A stretch of DNA of 64,000 nucleotides from assembly GCA_038526245.1 (NCBI GenBank), contig JBCBGZ010000002.1, positions 50,984 to 114,983 on the forward strand. Reading direction: 5' to 3'. The notes under the pieces are model-generated. The model ran no database searches, was not told the DNA's origin, and worked only from the letters and a program-made list of their open reading frames with translations. The position numbers and the translations under genes are program-made. Source of the stretch: UBA5336 sp038526245. GTDB lineage: Bacteria > Pseudomonadota > Alphaproteobacteria > Caulobacterales > Hyphomonadaceae. Positions 63,084 to 64,000 of the stretch are shown here, in pieces. The stretch's first letter is position 1. Each line of letters opens with the position of its first letter.

Positions 63084-63804
63084 GTCCAGCAACTATTTTG
63101 AGACTGTGTGTTGTGCTGGCGTCGGCCGCGACCTGAAGTGGCGTCGACAATATCCAGTCCCCTACCGACTGCTTCAAGACAGTCAGAAGTTTAGTCGATG
63201 GCAGTGGATCGATTACGAATATGTTGCGCCCAAGGATGATCCAAGATCTGAAAGCCAAAAAGTCATTCCGGAATCTATTGAGATAAAGAACAAGGTTGGT
63301 CCCGAAGAAAGAACCAACATCTTAAACGAGTTGATTCGCCCAAGTCTATTTGACGCTTCCCAGCGCAAGGAATCCTTGGCGTTGATCCGTCCCGAGCGGA
63401 TCAATATCCGCGCATTCCAGAAATCAGATGATCTTCTGAAAAAGGAAACTGAAGAACACAGAAGGTTGGCACAACAGGGAACCTTCTTTTCTGAGCCTGT
63501 AAGACCTTTTTCGCCATGCCCATTCAAATTCCGACTTAGTTGGAATGAGTTTGGCCAATCCACCAGACACCACACATGTGATGATTGGGAAACTAGCACA
63601 GCGTTCTTTAACTTCCGCCGACGTTATGGTGAAAAGGAAGCCATCAAGAAAATCGCCGAGAAGTACGAGGAGTACTTTTCAAAGGGACTGGCGTTGGCCT
63701 TCAGTACGCACAGCAGAAGAAACCAACACTTCAGTTCCTTTGATCAGTGGCTACTTGTTGGAATGATCCGACTCGACCGAACTTCCCAAGGCAACCTTTT
63801 CTAA
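63022..63804 (+). CDS. Unknown protein paired with DUF488
   Basis: A 260-residue soluble, basic protein. No ATG is available near the N-terminus; TTG 63022 would overlap the DUF488 gene by 62 bases and keeps the N-terminal KALPHRSSNYFETVCCAGVG block. Other features: WRRQYPVPYRLL, EYVAPKDDPR, CPFKFRLSW and a helical C-terminus (EKYEEYFSKG). No named family recognised. AT-rich like its partner. The end converges on argG with a 4-base overlap. Confidence 0.65.
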   Translation: MSLLKSQPDGCFIVVKALPHRSSNYFETVCCAGVGRDLKWRRQYPVPYRLLQDSQKFSRWQWIDYEYVAPKDDPRSESQKVIPESIEIKNKVGPEERTNILNELIRPSLFDASQRKESLALIRPERINIRAFQKSDDLLKKETEEHRRLAQQGTFFSEPVRPFSPCPFKFRLSWNEFGQSTRHHTCDDWETSTAFFNFRRRYGEKEAIKKIAEKYEEYFSKGLALAFSTHSRRNQHFSSFDQWLLVGMIRLDRTSQGNLF

Positions 63805-64000
63805 TTCCGCCCCAGCCGCTTATCCCGCGCGGCCAGAAGGCGCAGCCGGAGCGCGTTCAGCTTGATGAAGCCCTCCGCGTCTTTCTGGTCATAGGCCCCC
63901 GCGTCGTCTTCAAACGTCACATGGGCTTCAGAGTAGAGCGAATAGGGCGAGGTGCGCGCGACCAGGTGGGCGGCGCCCTTGTAGAGTTGCAGGGTCACTT
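63801..64000 (-). CDS. argG: Argininosuccinate synthase, partial (C-terminus)
   Basis: The last 65 codons before the stop at 63801 match the ArgG C-terminus: LQLYKGAAHLVARTSPYSLY, FEDDAGAYDQKDAEGFIKLNALRLRLLA. The N-terminal part lies beyond the window. ArgG joins citrulline and aspartate in arginine synthesis. Confidence 0.9.
   Translation of the reverse strand, partial: VTLQLYKGAAHLVARTSPYSLYSEAHVTFEDDAGAYDQKDAEGFIKLNALRLRLLAARDKRLGRN

Noticed and set aside
1..64000. tRNA, rRNA, insertion sequences or integrase genes
   Set aside because: None could be recognised anywhere in the window.

Overview
The window looks like chromosome of a high-GC alphaproteobacterium, probably from the Caulobacterales/Maricaulales (Hyphomonadaceae-like) group. 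The clues are a GTTC-N7-GTTC LexA box in front of an imuB-dnaE2 mutasome, a very long NAD-glutamate dehydrogenase of about 1,576 residues, many lipoprotein and Tat-exported proteins, and dense ATGA-coupled operons. The placement is inference; no rRNA is present. I found no tRNA, CRISPR array, prophage or insertion sequence.

Region 1 (1-7716): a sugar-oxidation cluster. A divergent ThuA-domain lipoprotein (cut by the window edge) faces an operon of Gfo/Idh/MocA dehydrogenase, cytosolic sugar isomerase, MFS transporter, Tat-exported small subunit, GMC flavoenzyme, exported cupin and an exported sugar-isomerase lipoprotein. A LacI-type palindrome lies between them. Together they suggest oxidation and cleavage of a glycoside in the periplasm followed by import, probably by keto-sugar chemistry. 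Region 2 (7752-14368): a frameshifted small secreted protein, a 1,440-residue autotransporter with seven PKD-like repeats, and upstream of it a LuxR-type regulator fused to an alpha/beta-hydrolase domain that lacks its catalytic Ser and His. Region 3 (14615-19804): SOS-controlled imuB-dnaE2 without an adjacent imuA; dnaE2 carries an in-frame low-complexity insertion with a repeat.

Region 4 (19931-27214) is the most unusual system. Two divergent, tightly overlapping operons hold three different Rieske fusions (Rieske-TPP enzyme, Rieske-glutamate-synthase FMN domain, ferric-reductase-like membrane domain-Rieske) together with a K+ channel, a DUF1622 membrane protein, two tiny membrane proteins and an exported cysteine-containing protein. 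Region 5 (27211-38360): a TPR protein, an SDR, an apparently shrunken cytochrome oxidase subunit I keeping only the low-spin heme ligands, RluF-like pseudouridine synthase, OmpA lipoprotein, acyl desaturase, a zinc-ribbon membrane protein, a GT39-like glycosyltransferase, an M20 peptidase and an AI-2E-family permease.

Region 6 (38361-53652): a candidate small RNA, NAD-GDH, a DUF4349 lipoprotein, a lipid-type operon (KAS III, enoyl-reductase-like, GNAT-like), a bioY-ygfZ-tag-lipoprotein operon, dihydroorotase-like protein, and an S41 protease with a small partner. Region 7 (53718-64000): feruloyl-CoA-synthetase-like ligase plus a TPP enzyme behind a palindromic activator-type site, DUF3291, an ArnT-like transferase, small hypotheticals, two kinds of interspersed palindromic repeat, an AT-richer two-gene islet (DUF488 plus unknown) and the C-terminal end of argG.
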